In this document: positions 1-11,892 of the stretch, one piece after another
Layout: every line of letters starts with the position of its first letter
Numbering within the stretch: the stretch's first letter is position 1
Assembly (NCBI GenBank): GCA_963930775.1
Contig: OZ005689.1
Location: forward strand, 17,569,775-17,633,774
From: Cliona cf. orientalis
Lineage: Eukaryota > Porifera > Demospongiae > Clionaida > Clionaidae
Direction of reading: 5' to 3'
Length of the DNA: 64,000 bases
The notes under the pieces: model-generated
Told to the model about the DNA's origin: nothing
Databases searched by the model: none
Seen by the model: only the letters and a program-made list of their open reading frames with translations
Program-made: the position numbers and the translations under genes

Positions 1-57
1 CGCACGCTTTGCACGCAATCTTGCCCCTTCTTTTCTAAAATCCTGGCTACGCCCCTG
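1..57. mobile_element. Right end of a GGCGTAGCCAG-TIR MITE
   Basis: The window opens inside an element. Its last bases end in the motif CTGGCTACGCCCCTG, and the sequence from about position 8 is nearly identical to the right end of the complete element at 53071-53417. Only the right end is present, so the left terminus and target duplication lie outside the window. Confidence 0.75.
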
Positions 58-1881
58 GGTCTGATGAAAGCGGTGTGATATCCTCATGGTCACCTGGATC
101 TGCAAAAGATTGTGAAGCTGAAGAATATATACATGGACATGTACGTATACCATGTGTAGGAGAAGTACATACATGTACACAAGTGATGCCTTTCATAAAA
201 ATTAGTTTACATGTTACATGCACATGCACAATAATATTATTCTACCATATACATGCCACATACATGTACATACACCACTCACATGTCCACTTAACAATAG
301 ATCCAGCCAGATGAAGTTGTAGCCAATAGAATCAATGGAACACCCCTGGGTGATGATGCTGTTTGTCAATAAACTGGATCAGTTTGGCAGCTATAGATTG
401 TTATACACGAGTGTATGTGAAGTGGTGGAGGAAGATGCTCCAGGTTGCATCAACTTTTTATATCACTTATAAGACGTCAGCATTGCAAGGGCAGCGATCA
501 ATGAAAAATCCCATCAGGCTCTGATATCAATAGCTTACCGAGGTCCACCACCGTCTTGGAATTGCTATAGAAGGGTTGCTATGGAGGAGGGGTGGAAATG
601 GACTGACTGTTGTGTATGCATTTTTCTAGGGTCCCTTGGCGCATGCACATGCAATGTGTACCAGGCCCTTTCTCCTCCTTTTGAAGGGCCTGGGTACGAG
701 GCTACACCAAGCCCTCCCTTTACCAGGGTTTGAGGCCTATCACACTCATAGGAACTGTCATAGCTACTTAGCCACGTTATTACTAGTCTAGCTAGCTACA
801 TCACAAGAATTCATACCATGCATTCTCGATTTATGATCAAACTAGCTTACCTTCCATCGGCTTTTCTCATTACAAACTAGAGACTCGCTTCAGTTGACGA
901 CCATTGGTACCGTTCTTCTTTCCCAATGTTGCTTCCAAGCCTTTCCATAGGCTTCGTTCTCTCCTCCTTTCACCGCTATGAGCAACGAAACACGTCTACC
1001 ACGCCAACGAACTTGACCTCATTCTCCTAGGTGCCACCTCAGAGCTCGTTCATTGCATTTTTCAATTTAGGTGGGTGTTACCGTACGCGGAACGTCACAG
1101 CATGCGATCGATAATGTACTGGTGCTATGCACGTACGTATAAACAGGGACTTTCCCCATGGCTCTGACACAACAAATACGGCACTTTCTGAGATATGAAA
1201 GTGAAATTTAAAGTTTTGATACATTTCATTTTCTTTATTTCTTCCATTCTTCACCTGCATATAAAAATCATTGCATAATATCGTTCCATAGGCCCCAAGA
1301 ATTATTTATTTATACTACATTACATTACATTACATTACTCATACGGAAATTCTTTTATCTTAGTGTGTAACAAGCTAACCACACACTAAGATAAAAGAAT
1401 TGTAACAAGCTGTACTTAAATAAATTACATGTTCAAATGTCAGGTACTTATACTACCCTAATGGTAACACAGCCATATAGATGTATCAGCTTTAATTGTA
1501 CATTGTTTACGAGCCATGTTTCCTTTTGCCGACATGTGAAGGGAAAGCCCATTGTTGGGGTACCAAGGCACATATTATTCTCTGAGAGTACACGTACATC
1601 TGAGTACCTACAATGTGTGTGCATATGTTTGTGATACACTGATTGAGCGAAAAGATCTCGGTCAGACCCCTTGTGTAGTCCTCGCACTTGTGAAAGAATT
1701 CCACAATAAAAGCTACATGCACGATCTTTAAGTGGACAGGTACATTGTGTGTGTATTATACTAATCCCATACTTACCAGCTTCAGAAAGTAGTAGGAATG
1801 ACAGTTAGTTACAGACATAAATCGAAAGGGAGTTCCTACAGCAGTGAAGAGGCAGCCAGTTGGGAGTGTCCATACCTATTG
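58..1881. repeat. Large tandem repeat, unit A
   Basis: First of four head-to-tail diverged copies. Shared landmarks in order: CTGATGAAAGCGGTGTGA (60), ATAGATCCAGCCAGATGAAG (298), TTTCCATAGGCTTCGTTC (about 940), the GTCACAGCATGCGATCGATA stretch (about 1094), an ATTAC microsatellite (about 1316) and AATGTCAGGTACTTATACTA (1436). Compared with units B and D it has an internal deletion near 626, which removes the left part of the TAGCCTCG MITE. I see no protein-like reading frame; short open frames in both strands change between copies. Confidence 0.85.
1349..1400. repeat. Perfect-arm hairpin, ATTCTTTTATCTTAGTGTG
   Basis: A short palindrome with arms ATTCTTTTATCTTAGTGTG and its reverse complement around a 12-14 base loop. 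The same hairpin recurs at 3764-3816 and 7604-7655 in the sister units, with degraded extra copies around 4390-4505. It follows an ATTAC-type microsatellite each time. It may be a minimal palindromic MITE; the inner CTTAGTGTG resembles the CTTAGTGTG end of the element family at 10.66-14.8 kb. Confidence 0.75.
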
Positions 1882-2128
1882 GTCTGATGAAAGCGGTGTG
1901 ACATCCTCATGGTCACCTGGATAAGCAAAAGATTGTGAAGGTGAAGAATATATACATGGACATGTACGTATACCATGTGTAGGGGAAGTACATACATGTA
2001 CACAAGTGATGCCTTTCATAAAAATTAGTTTACATGTTACATGCACATGCACAATAATATTATTCTACCGTATACATGCCACATACATGTGTACATGCAC
2101 ATACACCACTCACATATCCACTTACAAT

Positions 2129-2464
2129 CATAGGCGTAGCTACCTATACGGTCAGTACGGCCATGGCCGTACCACATTTTGGGCCTAGATCTCCCATCAG
2201 CTCTGGCACACCAGCCAGGTCAGTAGCTCAGTGACAAATATTATTACTGATAATCGATGACCGGCAGCTACTACCAGCAATAGACTTACTAGCCTCTAAA
2301 ATTGGTTCCTTAAACAGCTCTTCTCATCACTATCAGCCTTCTTTGTACAGCCAGCTACCTTCGGGAACGCGTTTATTATTAGGGGCGTGGTCAACATTTT
2401 GGGGGCATGGCTAAATATTTTGCACGCGCGCCGCACCACATCAGATTTGCTAGCTACGCCACTG
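2129..2464. mobile_element. 336 bp MITE, GGCGTAG TIR, 5-bp target duplication
   Basis: The element runs from CATAGGCGTAGCTACC to TAGCTACGCCACTG and is flanked on both sides by ACAAT (2124-2128 and 2465-2469). The sister copy at about 6005 shows the uninterrupted site CTTACAATAGATCC, which proves insertion with a 5-bp duplication. It has no coding capacity. A short-TIR DNA transposon with CA...TG ends and a 5-bp duplication is hAT-like, but the superfamily call is an inference. Confidence 0.85.
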
Positions 2465-2865
2465 ACAATAGATCCAGCCAGATGAAGTTGTAGCCAATAG
2501 AATCAATGAACACCCCTGGGTGATGATGCTGTTTGTCAATAAACTGGATTAGTTTGGCAGCTATACATTGTTATACACGAGTGCATGTGAAGTGGTGGAG
2601 GAAGATGCTCCAGGTTGCATCAACTTTTTATATCACTTATAAGATGTCAGCATTACAAGGGCAGCGATCAATGAAAAATCCCATCAGGCTCTGATATCAA
2701 TAGCTTACCGAGGTCCACCACCGTCTTGGAATTGCTATAGAAGGGTTGCTATGGAGGAGGGGCGGAAATGGACTGACTGTTGTGTATGCAGTGATAGAAC
2801 GCCAGGAGATAAAGTGATGGCACGCCACTGCTGTAGTACCATTGTGCTACCTGCAGCACCAAGCC

Positions 2866-3114
2866 TAGCCTCGTTCCCAGACCCTTCAAGAGAAGGAGGA
2901 GAAAGTGCCTGGTACATACTGCACGCGCATGCGCTGGGGTCTCTATAGTGACCGGTCGCATTACCATAGTGATCATTCGCGGGTTCTGCATGATGTACAG
3001 TATACAATAGTATCCGATTAACCCACATTTTTCTAGGGTCCCTTGGCGCATGCACATGCAATGTGTACCAGGCCCTTTCTCCTCCTACTTTTGAAGGGCC
3101 TGGGTACGAGGCTA
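2866..3114. mobile_element. TAGCCTCG-TIR MITE with 9-bp target duplication
   Basis: Long inverted ends start TAGCCTCGTTCCCAG and finish CTGGGTACGAGGCTA. Exact 9-base direct repeats CACCAAGCC flank it (2857-2865 and 3115-3123). The copies in unit C (6404-6832, enlarged) and unit D (8909-9154) sit at the same site, so it inserted before the large unit was amplified. A 9-bp duplication is typical of the Mutator (MULE) superfamily; a decayed MULE transposase lies at 22.2-24.15 kb. Confidence 0.8.
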
Positions 3115-3816
3115 CACCAAGCCCTCCCTCCACCAGGGTTTGAGGCCTATCACACTCATAGGAACTGTCATAGCTACTTAGCCACGTCATTACTAAGTCT
3201 AGCTAGCTACATCACAAGAATTCATACCATGCATTCTCGATTTATGATCAAACTAGCTTACCTTCCGTTGGCTTTTCTCATTTATACAAACTAGAGGATC
3301 GCTTCAGTTGACGACCATTGGTACCGTTCTTCTTGCCCAATGTTGCTTCCAAGCCTTTCCATAGGCTTCGTTCTCTCCTCCTTTCACCGCTATGAGCAAC
3401 GGAACACGTCTACCACGCCAACGAACTTGACCTCATTCTCCTAGGTGCCACCTCGCGGGGCCTCACATTGCATTTTTCAATTTAGGTGGGCGTTACCGTA
3501 CACAGAACGTCACAGCATGCGATCGATAATGTACTGGCGCTATGCACGTACGTATAAACAGGGACTTTCCCCATGGCTCTGACACAACAAACACGGCGTT
3601 TTCTGAGATATGAAAGTGAAATTTAAAGTTTTGATACATTTCATTTTCTTTATTTCTTCCATTCTTCACCTGCATATAAAAATTATTGCATAATATCATT
3701 CCATAGGCCCCAAGAATTATTTATTTATATTACATTACATTACATTACATTACTCATACGGAAATTCTTTTATCTTAGTGTGTAACAAGCTAAACCACAA
3801 CCTAAGATAAAAGAAT

Positions 3817-4360
3817 TTTATCAAGCAGTAATTAGTTAACGGTATGTCACCATTTTCTATCATAAATGTCTGCTACAATAGGTCAGGTGTGTGGTAAGGC
3901 AGAAAATCTCAAGTTGCAAACATTGATTACTATAATGTCATAATACTAATGTGTAACGTATCTGAGAGTGACTTGGGGCTTGTATACGTAATCATCCCCT
4001 AGTCTAGATCCAACATAAAGAGCATTGCCCATAGAATGTTGTTGGTGTATGTAGACTGCCTTCCTAGCATCACTGGCAGTGAAAAAAAAGATGGAAAAAA
4101 ATTGGCCCCTGGTAGGATTCGAACCAGTGCACACATTTGACACTGGTTGGCAGACACTGAGCTTAACCATTGCACCATCTGGACAGTAGTCATTTCCTTC
4201 ATACTTTAGTGGTCAGAAACTACTACGACTCGTATTTCAAAACTGAAAGTGAAAATCAAAAATCTGAGACGATTCAATTATTATTTTTGATCCACTCTAC
4301 ATGCTGATATAAAAATTATTGCACAATACCTTTTCCTGTGCTTCGAATGAATTATTTACA
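3817..4360. repeat. Segment repeated in inverse orientation at 9515-10620
   Basis: This block, present only in unit B, reappears as its reverse complement at 9515-10620, where a 563 bp MITE interrupts it. It carries a tRNA-like stretch (4104-4184). On both sides in unit B lie copies of the ATTCTTTTATCTTAG hairpin arm, so the block probably travelled as the interior of an element bounded by that motif. Confidence 0.7.
4104..4184 (-). ncRNA. tRNA-derived (SINE-like) sequence
   Basis: On the minus strand there is an A-box-like TGGTGCAATGGTTAAG and a B-box GGTTCGAATCC at tRNA-like spacing, followed by a run of T that could stop RNA polymerase III. The acceptor stem does not pair well, so I do not call a functional tRNA. 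The matching copy is at 9676-9756 on the plus strand. Confidence 0.5.
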
Positions 4361-4796
4361 TTACATTAATTACATTACATTACATGCTCACATATTCTTT
4401 TATCTTAGGTTGTAACATTACATTACATTAATTACATTACATTACACGCTCACATATTCTTTTATCTTAGATTGTAACAAGATAACCACACACTAAGATA
4501 AAAGAATTGTAACAAGCTGTACTTAAATAAATAACATATTCAAATGTCAGGTACTTACACTACCCTAATCCAACACAGCCATATTATAGATGAATCAGCT
4601 AGAATTGTACATTGTTTAAGAGCCATGTGGACATATGAAGGGAAAGCCCATTGTTGGGGTACCAAGGCACATATTCTCTGAGAGTACATGTACATCTGGG
4701 TCCCTACAATGTATGTGCATATGTGTGTAATACACTGATTGAGCGAGAAAACCTTGGTTAAACCCCTCCTCGCACTTGTGAAAGAATTCCACATTA

Positions 4797-5071
4797 GGCG
4801 AGGCAAACTAAATTCACAGTTTATCTTCACAGACTTTTCGATTTTGCAAGCTGGCGGGCGGTCATTATTCAGATTTCAAACTAGCGAGAAATGCTAGGTT
4901 CGAACTCATAATCGCCAAGGCCACGCCCCTTCAATTGCAGCACTCGAGGGGACGGGGACAAAGTGCCATATAGTTGCTGTACACACAATCTGAAATATGA
5001 AATTTTTTGAGAAAATCTAAAAAAATTCATGCAGACGGTGACGATAAACTGAGAATTCAGTTAGCCTGGCC
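4797..5071. mobile_element. 275 bp MITE flanked by TTA (Harbinger-like)
   Basis: Inverted ends GGCGAGGCAAACTAAATTC and GAATTCAGTTAGCCTGGCC are flanked by TTA at 4794-4796 and 5072-5074. The empty site is seen in units A and C as CCACAATAAAAGC. A 3-bp TWA duplication is the PIF/Harbinger habit. There is no coding capacity. Confidence 0.75.
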
Positions 5072-5252
5072 TTAAAAGCTACATGCACAATCTTTAAGTG
5101 GACAGGTACATGTACATTGCATGTGTGTGTATTATACTAGTCCAATACTTACCAGCTTCAGAAAGTAGTAGGAATGAGTCACAGGCACAAATCGAAAGGG
5201 GGTTCCTACAGCAGTGAAGAGGCGGCCAGTTGGGAGTGTCCATGCCTATCAG

Positions 5253-8131
5253 TCTGATGACAACGGCGTGACATCCTCATGCTCACCTGGATAAGCATAA
5301 GATTGTAAAGCTGAAGAACATACATGTACATGTAGGTATACTAAGTGTAGGGGAAGTACATACATACAAGTGATGCTTTTTCATAAAATATTTAATATTA
5401 TGTTGACATGTTACATGCACAATAATCATTATACTAAGATTATAGTTGTCCATGCGTACGAGTGGAAGGTGACCGGAAGCGATTTGACCCGAGCTAAGTA
5501 GTTTTCTTTCTGGGCGTCACTGGACTTGGGATGATACAGCAGATAGCCAACTAACGGCGGCTGGCTATGGCCCAGCAGCCACTAAAGTGAGCTGCTTCAA
5601 AAAAACGGTAGGACAGAATTAGACCGAACTGTACACTTACACATGGCGGCCTGGAGAATGCGAAAGGGTGACATTCTGGAGTCGATGTTGCCGATAGGCG
5701 CTTTCCAGAGGGAGGCGATTCTATTCTAAGCGTCTTCTCTTGGGACCCCTCGCAAGTGAAGCTGCAGGCAAGTTACGAATTCTTTAGCTAGGTGATTGAC
5801 AAAGTCACATGATTAGGCAGGATGTGCACGTGTGCTAGCTTGCTCTCTACGCATGCGCACAAATATGTAGGTAAAGGTCATCGACCACACATGCACAATG
5901 ATAGCACAGGGATAAAGGAGTGAGCGAGCGAAGCGAGCTCACTCCTTGTATTATTCTATGTATGTACATGTACATACCACATACATACACCACTCACATG
6001 TCCACTTACAATAGATCCAGCCAGATGAAGTTGTAGCCAATAGAATCAATGGAACACCCCTGGGTGATGATGCTGTTTGTCGATAAACTGGATCAGTTTG
6101 GCAGACATAGATTGTTATACACAAGTGCATGTGAAGTGGTGCTCCAGGTCACCATCAACTTTTTGTATCACTTAAGACGTCAGCATAACTTGCAAGGGCA
6201 GCGATCAATGAAACATCCCATCAGGCTCTGATATCTATCAATAGCTTACCGAGGTCCACCACCGTCTTGGAGTTGCTTAGAGGGTTGCTATGGAGAAGGG
6301 CGGAAACGGACTGACTGTTGTGCATGCAGTGATAGAACATCAGGAGATAAAGTAATGGCACATCATTGCTGTAGTACCATTGTGCTACCTGCAGCACCAA
6401 GCCTAGCCTCGTTTCCAGGCCCTTCAAGAGGAGGAGGAGAAAGGGCCTGGTACACACTGCACGCACATGCGCTGGGGTCTCAATAGCATTACCATAGTGA
6501 TCATTTGCAGGTTCTGCATGATGTACAGTTCTATGCACTGGCGTCTGTAGAGCACATAAGGAACCCGGGCATGGCAGATCATTAATGCAATAAGCTTCAT
6601 TTTTATTGCTGATTTTGATTTTTTAGGCCATATTTAATGAACATGCCCCAATCTCTAGCCCTGGTATGCCCTGGTCTGCAGCCGCCTATGGTTCTATGCA
6701 CGATAAATGAAGAGTATACAATAGTATCTGATTACCCCACATTTTTCTGGGGTCCCCTGGCGCATGCGCATGCAATGCCAGTGTACCAGGCCCTTTCTCC
6801 TCCTCCTTTTGAAGGGCCTGGGTACAAGGCTATACCAAGCCCTCCCTCTACCAGGGTTTGAGGCCTATCACACTCAAAATAATAATTCATACCATAAATA
6901 CTTACACTGTACTAAACGAGCTGATACTTTCTAGATATTAAATTTTTCACTGTGTGACACTGCTGTCACCGGTGGCACTCGACTAGATACTCTAGTCATC
7001 AAGCCCCTTCATAACAAATACCACTGCTTATGATAGGCTTAAAGTTTCTACTTCGTACACGCACTCACACATCCTATTCACGATTTATGATCAAACTAGC
7101 TTACCTTCCATTGGCTTTTCTCATTAATACAAACTAGAAGATTGCTTCAGTTGACGATCATCGGCACCGTTCTTCTTGCCCAATGTTGCTTCCAAGCCTT
7201 TCCATATAGGCTTCGTTCTCTCCTTCTTTCACCGCTATGAGCAACGGAACACGTCTACCACGCCAACGAATTTGACCTCATTCTCCTAGGTGCCACCTCA
7301 GAAATCGTTCATTGCATTTTTCAATTTAGGTGGGCGTTTAACTTACCGTACGCGGAAACGTCATAGCATGCGATCAAAACTGTACTGGCACTATGTACAT
7401 ACGTACAAACAGGGGCTTTCCCCAAGGCTCTAACACAACAAACACAGCGTTTTCTCAGATGTGAAAGTGAAATTCAAAGTTTTGATATATTTCATTTTCT
7501 TTATTTCTTCCATTCTTCACCTGCATATAAAAATTATTGCATAATATCGTTCCATAGGCCCAAGAATTATTTATTTACATTACATTACATTACTCATATG
7601 GAAATTCTTTTATCTTAGTGTGTAACAAGCTAACCACACACTAAGATAAAAGAATTGTAACAAGCTGTACTTAAATAAATTACATGTTCAAATGTCAGGT
7701 ACTTATACTACCCTAATGGTAACACAGCCATATATAGAAGTATCAGCTTTAATTGTACATTGTTTACGAGCCATGTTTCCTTTTGCTGACATGTGAAGGG
7801 AAAGCCCATTGTTGGGGTACCAAGGCATATATTATTCTCTGAGAGTACACGTACATCTGGGTACCTACAATGTGTGTCCATATGTGTGTGATACACTGAT
7901 TGAGCGAGAAGATCTTGGTCAGACCCCTTGTGTAGTCCTCGCACTTGTGAAAGAATTCCACAATAAAAGCTACATGCACGATCTTTAAGTGGACAGGTAC
8001 ATTGTGTGTGTATTATACTAGCCCCATACTTACCAGCTTCAGAAAGTAGTACGAATGACAGTTACAGACATAAATCGAAAGAGAGTTCCTACAGCAGTGA
8101 AGAGGCAGCCAGTTGGGAGTGTCCATGCCTA
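5253..8131. repeat. Large tandem repeat, unit C
   Basis: Third copy. It differs from the others by an insertion at about 5430-5950 and by extra sequence inside its TAGCCTCG MITE (roughly 6536-6720). The landmark order is otherwise conserved, with the hairpin at 7604-7655. No gene recognised. Confidence 0.85.
5430..5950. mobile_element. About 520 bp insertion private to unit C
   Basis: Units A, B and D read directly from ACAATAATATTATTCTACC into the ACATACATGTACATAC stretch; unit C has about 520 bp in between. The block ends in a strong palindrome at 5915-5947 (arms AAGGAGTGAGC and GCTCACTCCTT). No clear terminal repeats were found, so the element class is unknown and the limits are approximate. 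Confidence 0.5.
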
Positions 8132-9510
8132 TTGGTGGTGTGACATCCTCATGGTCACCTGGATAAGCAAAAGATTGTGAAGCTGAAGAATATACATGTA
8201 CATGTACGTATACTATGTGTAGGGGAAGTACATACATGTACACAAGTGATACCTAAATTAGTTTACATGTTACATGCACAATAATATTATTCTACCATAA
8301 TACATACCACATACATGTACATACACCACTCACATGTCCACTTACAACAGATCCAGCCAGATGAAGTTGTAGCCAATAGAATCAATGGAACACCTCTGGG
8401 TGATGATATTGTTTATCAATAAACTGGATCAGTTTGGCAGCTATAGATTGTTATACATGAGTGCATGTGAAGTGGTGGAGGAAGATGCTCCAGGTCGCAT
8501 CAACTTTTTATATCACTTATAAGACGTCAGCATTGCAAGGGCAGCGATCAATGAAAAATCCCATCAGGCTCTGATATCAATAGCTTACCGAGGTCCATCA
8601 CTGTCTTGGAATTGCTATAGAAGGGTTGCTATCAGGGGCGTAGGAAGATGGTTTGGTAAAGGGGGGCTCTATAGATTTATAGGCAAGGGGAGCATGATCA
8701 GTGTGTAGAAAATTGAGCCTAGCTATGTAACTATCAGAAAATATAGGGGGGGCACCAGCCCCTGGAGCCCCCATGGTTCCTACGCCTATGGCTATGGAGG
8801 AGGAGCGGAAATGGACTGACTATTGTGTATGCAGTGATAGAACACCAGGAGATAAAGTGATGGCACGCCACTGCTGTAGTACCATTGTGCTACCTGTAGC
8901 ACCAAGCCTAGCCTCGTTCCCAGACCCTTCAAGAGGAGTAGAAAGTGCCTGGTACATACTGCATGCGCATGCGCTGGGGTCTCTATAGTGACCGGTCGCG
9001 TTACCACAGTGATCATTTGCGGGTTCTGCATGACGTACAGTATACAATAGTATCCGATTAACCCACATTTTTCTAGGGTCCCTTGGCGCATACACATGCA
9101 ATGTGTACCAGGCCCTTTCTCCTCCTCGTTTTGAAGGGCCTGGGTACGAGGCTACACCAAGCCCTCCCTCTACCAGGGTTTGAGGCCTATCACATGCACT
9201 GAAGGAATTGTCATAGCTACTTAGCCACGTTATTACTAGTCTAGCTAGCTACATCACAACAAAAATTCATACCATGCATTCTCTATTTATGATCAAACTA
9301 GCTTACCTTCAATAATTTGGCTTTTCTCATTACAAACTAGAGGATCGCTTCAGTTGACGACCATCGGTACCGTTCTTCTTGCCCAATGTTGCTTCCAAGC
9401 CTTTCCATAGGCTTTGTTCTCTCCTCCCTTCACCGCTATGAGCAACGGAACACGTCTACCACGCCAACGAACTTGACCTCATTCTCCTAGGTGCCACCTC
9501 AGAGCTCGTT
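8132..9510. repeat. Large tandem repeat, unit D (truncated)
   Basis: Fourth copy. It follows the same order down to the CACCTCAGAGCTCGTTCATT landmark and then switches at about 9511 into the inverted 3.8-4.4 kb segment. It contains a 158 bp MITE at 8633-8790 and the TAGCCTCG MITE at 8909-9154. Confidence 0.8.
8633..8790. mobile_element. 158 bp MITE, GGCGTAGG TIR, 5-bp target duplication
   Basis: Element from CAGGGGCGTAGGAAG to GGTTCCTACGCCTATG, flanked by GCTAT at 8628-8632 and 8791-8795. Units A and B keep the empty site GGTTGCTATGGAGG. A degraded relative lies at about 19520-19640. Same class as the elements at 2129, 41502, 42106 and 53071. Confidence 0.85.
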
Positions 9511-9675
9511 CATTCGAAGCACAGGAAAAGGTATTGTGCAATAATTTTTATATCAGCATGTAGAGTGGATCAAAAATAATAATTGAATCGTCTCAGATTT
9601 TTGATTTTTACTTTCAGTTTTGAAATACGAGTCGTAGTAGTTTCTGACCGCTAAAGTATGAAGGAAATGACTACT

Positions 9676-9756
9676 GTCCAGATGGTGCAATGGTTAAGCT
9701 CAGTGTCTGCCAACCAGTGTCAAATGCGTGCACTGGTTCGAATCCCACCCGGGGCC
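9676..9756 (+). ncRNA. tRNA-derived (SINE-like) sequence
   Basis: Plus-strand copy of the sequence at 4104-4184, with A-box-like TGGTGCAATGGTTAAG, B-box GGTTCGAATCC, and a T-run immediately after. It lies inside the inverted segment. Not called as a functional tRNA because the acceptor stem does not close. Confidence 0.5.
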
Positions 9757-9935
9757 AATTTTTTTCCATCTTTTTTTTCAGTGCCAGTGATGCTAGGAAG
9801 GCAGTCTACATACACTAACAACATTCTATGGGCAATGCTCCTTACGTTGGATCTAGACTAGGGGATGATTACGTATACAAGCCCCAAGTCACTCTCAGAT
9901 ACGTTACACATTAGAGTATTATGACATTATAGTAA

Positions 9936-10498
9936 GGCCAAGCAAAGTTAATTAATAGTTTCTCAGGCCCGCCCGCATCAAATTTTGAGAAAGCAAGACT
10001 TTTTTATTTATTTTTCACGTGAGCAGTCACGTGCTAATTAATTTAATTAACAGACAAAAATTGGAACATACAGTAAAGAGTTCACGAAACTAACTGTTTT
10101 CTGGCATCTCGAGACAGTTTGGTTGACATCTCACAACTGAAGTCTCCGTGAAAGTGGTATTTAGCCAGCAGCTAGCTAGCTATTTTCTTCAAAAATGATG
10201 ACGTCATCTGGTGCAGGCTAAATCTTATCATCTTACAAGGTTAGTACGACTGATGAAACTTTTCTCTACTAAATAGAAAGCTAAACTTGATTGTTAGGCT
10301 AGATATTCTCTCTGGTTGGACTTCAATACTTGTATTTCAGCACTAGCTTGTGTATCAACCACGTGCAGCACTAGCGAAAATAGGCGTGGTCACTATCGCC
10401 ACGCCCATTTTTCATTAAAAAATAAAATAAAAAGCCGCCTCCCGCATGGGTTTTGAAATTTGAAAGCCTGAGAAACTAGTAATTAAGTTTGTTTGGCC
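9936..10498. mobile_element. 563 bp MITE flanked by TAA (Harbinger-like)
   Basis: Ends GGCCAAGCAAAGTTAATTAA and AATTAAGTTTGTTTGGCC form an inverted repeat, and TAA lies at 9933-9935 and 10499-10501. The empty site is readable in the inverted sister at about 3920-3940 (TTGATTACTATAATG on the plus strand). It contains CRE-like TGACGTCA near 10200. No protein-coding frame is recognised. Confidence 0.85.
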
Positions 10499-10661
10499 TA
10501 ATCAATGTTTGCAACTTGAGATTTTCTGCCTTACCACATACCTGACCTATTGTAGCAGACATGTATGATAGAAAATGGTGACATACCGTTAACTAATTAG
10601 TGCTTGATAAAATTCTTTTATCTTAGTTAGGTTGTGGTTTAGCTTGTTACACACTAATTAC

Positions 10662-11875
10662 ACACTAAGTAGAAAAGAAAAAAAAATATTAATTCGTGGG
10701 GGAACTGGGAACACTTGGGGATGTAATCTTTACATGGGCACGCAGAATGGGTCGAAAAACGAGATTTGACATAAGAAATTTTTGATTCACGCCTTAGAAT
10801 TGAAGTTACGGCCCTTTAAAGTTTACCCATATGTTTGTATAGGGAAGCCATGTGTTTGCAATGTTTTGAGTCCCGGTGTGCGTTATTTAGAAATCGCTAG
10901 TCCAGTACATGCATAGGCTACCATGGAGCTGGTATTGTATCCAGAGACTTGCTGAATGGATGAAGAATCAGCCACAACAGTAACTCTCCCGTTTTTGCTG
11001 AGAGGTAGGTGGGGTAATACAGCTATAATTTTACATTATGTATGTGTGGATGTATGGGAAAGTACATCTAGTTGAGAAACATAACTAAAATTGTTTTGTG
11101 GTTTTCCCCTAGCCTTGTGTGTGTGCTGTGGTGATCTTGAGTAGTAGTACGAAGTAACGTGTTGCAGGGGCCACAGGTACTGAACCTCTTCCCCTAGCCC
11201 GTTTGTGTGTGTGCTGTGGTGATCTTGAGTACTAGTAGGAAGTAATGTATTGCAGCGGCCACTGGTACTGAACCTCAACACTGATCATATACTCTGAGTT
11301 TCTAGGCTCTATTAGGAGCACAGACGGCCTTATTTCCGATTGTATGGGCATCCAGCTCAACTATGTGGTGGTTTGTGGACAATTTTTTTACAGTAATACT
11401 CGGGATGACGATAATATTATTATACTGTAGCGTGTGAATATTATATACATGCATGTTTCTATGTGGCACTTTTTCTGCTTAGTGTGCATGGTAGCTCCTT
11501 AGATGAAGCTCTAACTGCGCCACAGGCGCAGTTAGAGTGGGTGGAAATCATTTAAGGTTCTTGGTATTGTTACTATGGTATACCAATGCTAAATCGTACA
11601 GGCACTGTACACTGATTAAATTATTGTGGGCTAGGGTATCTGTTTTGAACATGATTTGACTATGGATGCTCTACTAAAGAATAGTTTTAGTGACATTAGA
11701 TGTTACCATAGTAATATATACCAAATGTATATAAAGTATTGCAGTGTATGTATATATCTGCATGGTAAACGGTTAATATAAAATAAGCCTAAGTGCATAT
11801 TAATTTGTGTGAACCTATACAATGCAGGTACGTATACTTATGAGCCGCAGTTGTTTTTTTTTTTCTGCTTAGTGT
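10662..11875. mobile_element. TIR element CTTAGTGT, tandem unit 1
   Basis: The unit starts ACACTAAGTAGAAAA and ends TTTTTTCTGCTTAGTGT, an inverted pair. Inside are the conserved block GGCACGCAGAATGGGTCG with TTAAAGTTACGGCCCTTT-type sequence, two roughly 80-bp direct repeats beginning CCCCTAGCC near 11105-11276, and a strong hairpin at 11508-11537. There is no recognisable transposase, so it is non-autonomous. It is followed after 17 bases by another unit in the same orientation. Confidence 0.75.
11508..11537. repeat. GC-rich hairpin GCTCTAACTGCGC
   Basis: Arms of 12-13 bases, with CTCTAACTGCGCC mirrored as GGCGCAGTTAGAG. The same hairpin is at 12764-12794 and 14009-14039 in units 2 and 3, where the loop became CTGCA and the arms stay paired. 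Arm pairing preserved while the loop varies hints at structural constraint, though recent duplication may explain it. Confidence 0.7.
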
Positions 11876-11892
11876 GCACGGTAGCTTGTTAC

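Larger units (their letters stand above)
1882..5252. repeat. Large tandem repeat, unit B
   Basis: Second copy of the large unit, longest because of later insertions: a 336 bp MITE at 2129-2464, an inverted-repeat segment at 3817-4360 with a tRNA-like sequence, and a 275 bp MITE at 4797-5071. It also holds a complete TAGCCTCG element at 2866-3114. Outside these the landmarks of unit A follow in the same order. No gene is recognised. Confidence 0.85.

Noticed and set aside
2735-3190. 151-codon minus frame in tandem unit B
   Set aside because: It crosses the TAGCCTCG MITE and is not conserved in units A or C, so it is chance openness.
4104-4184. Functional tRNA gene
   Set aside because: A and B boxes are present, but the acceptor stem does not pair and the sequence is part of a repeated inverted segment; kept only as tRNA-derived.
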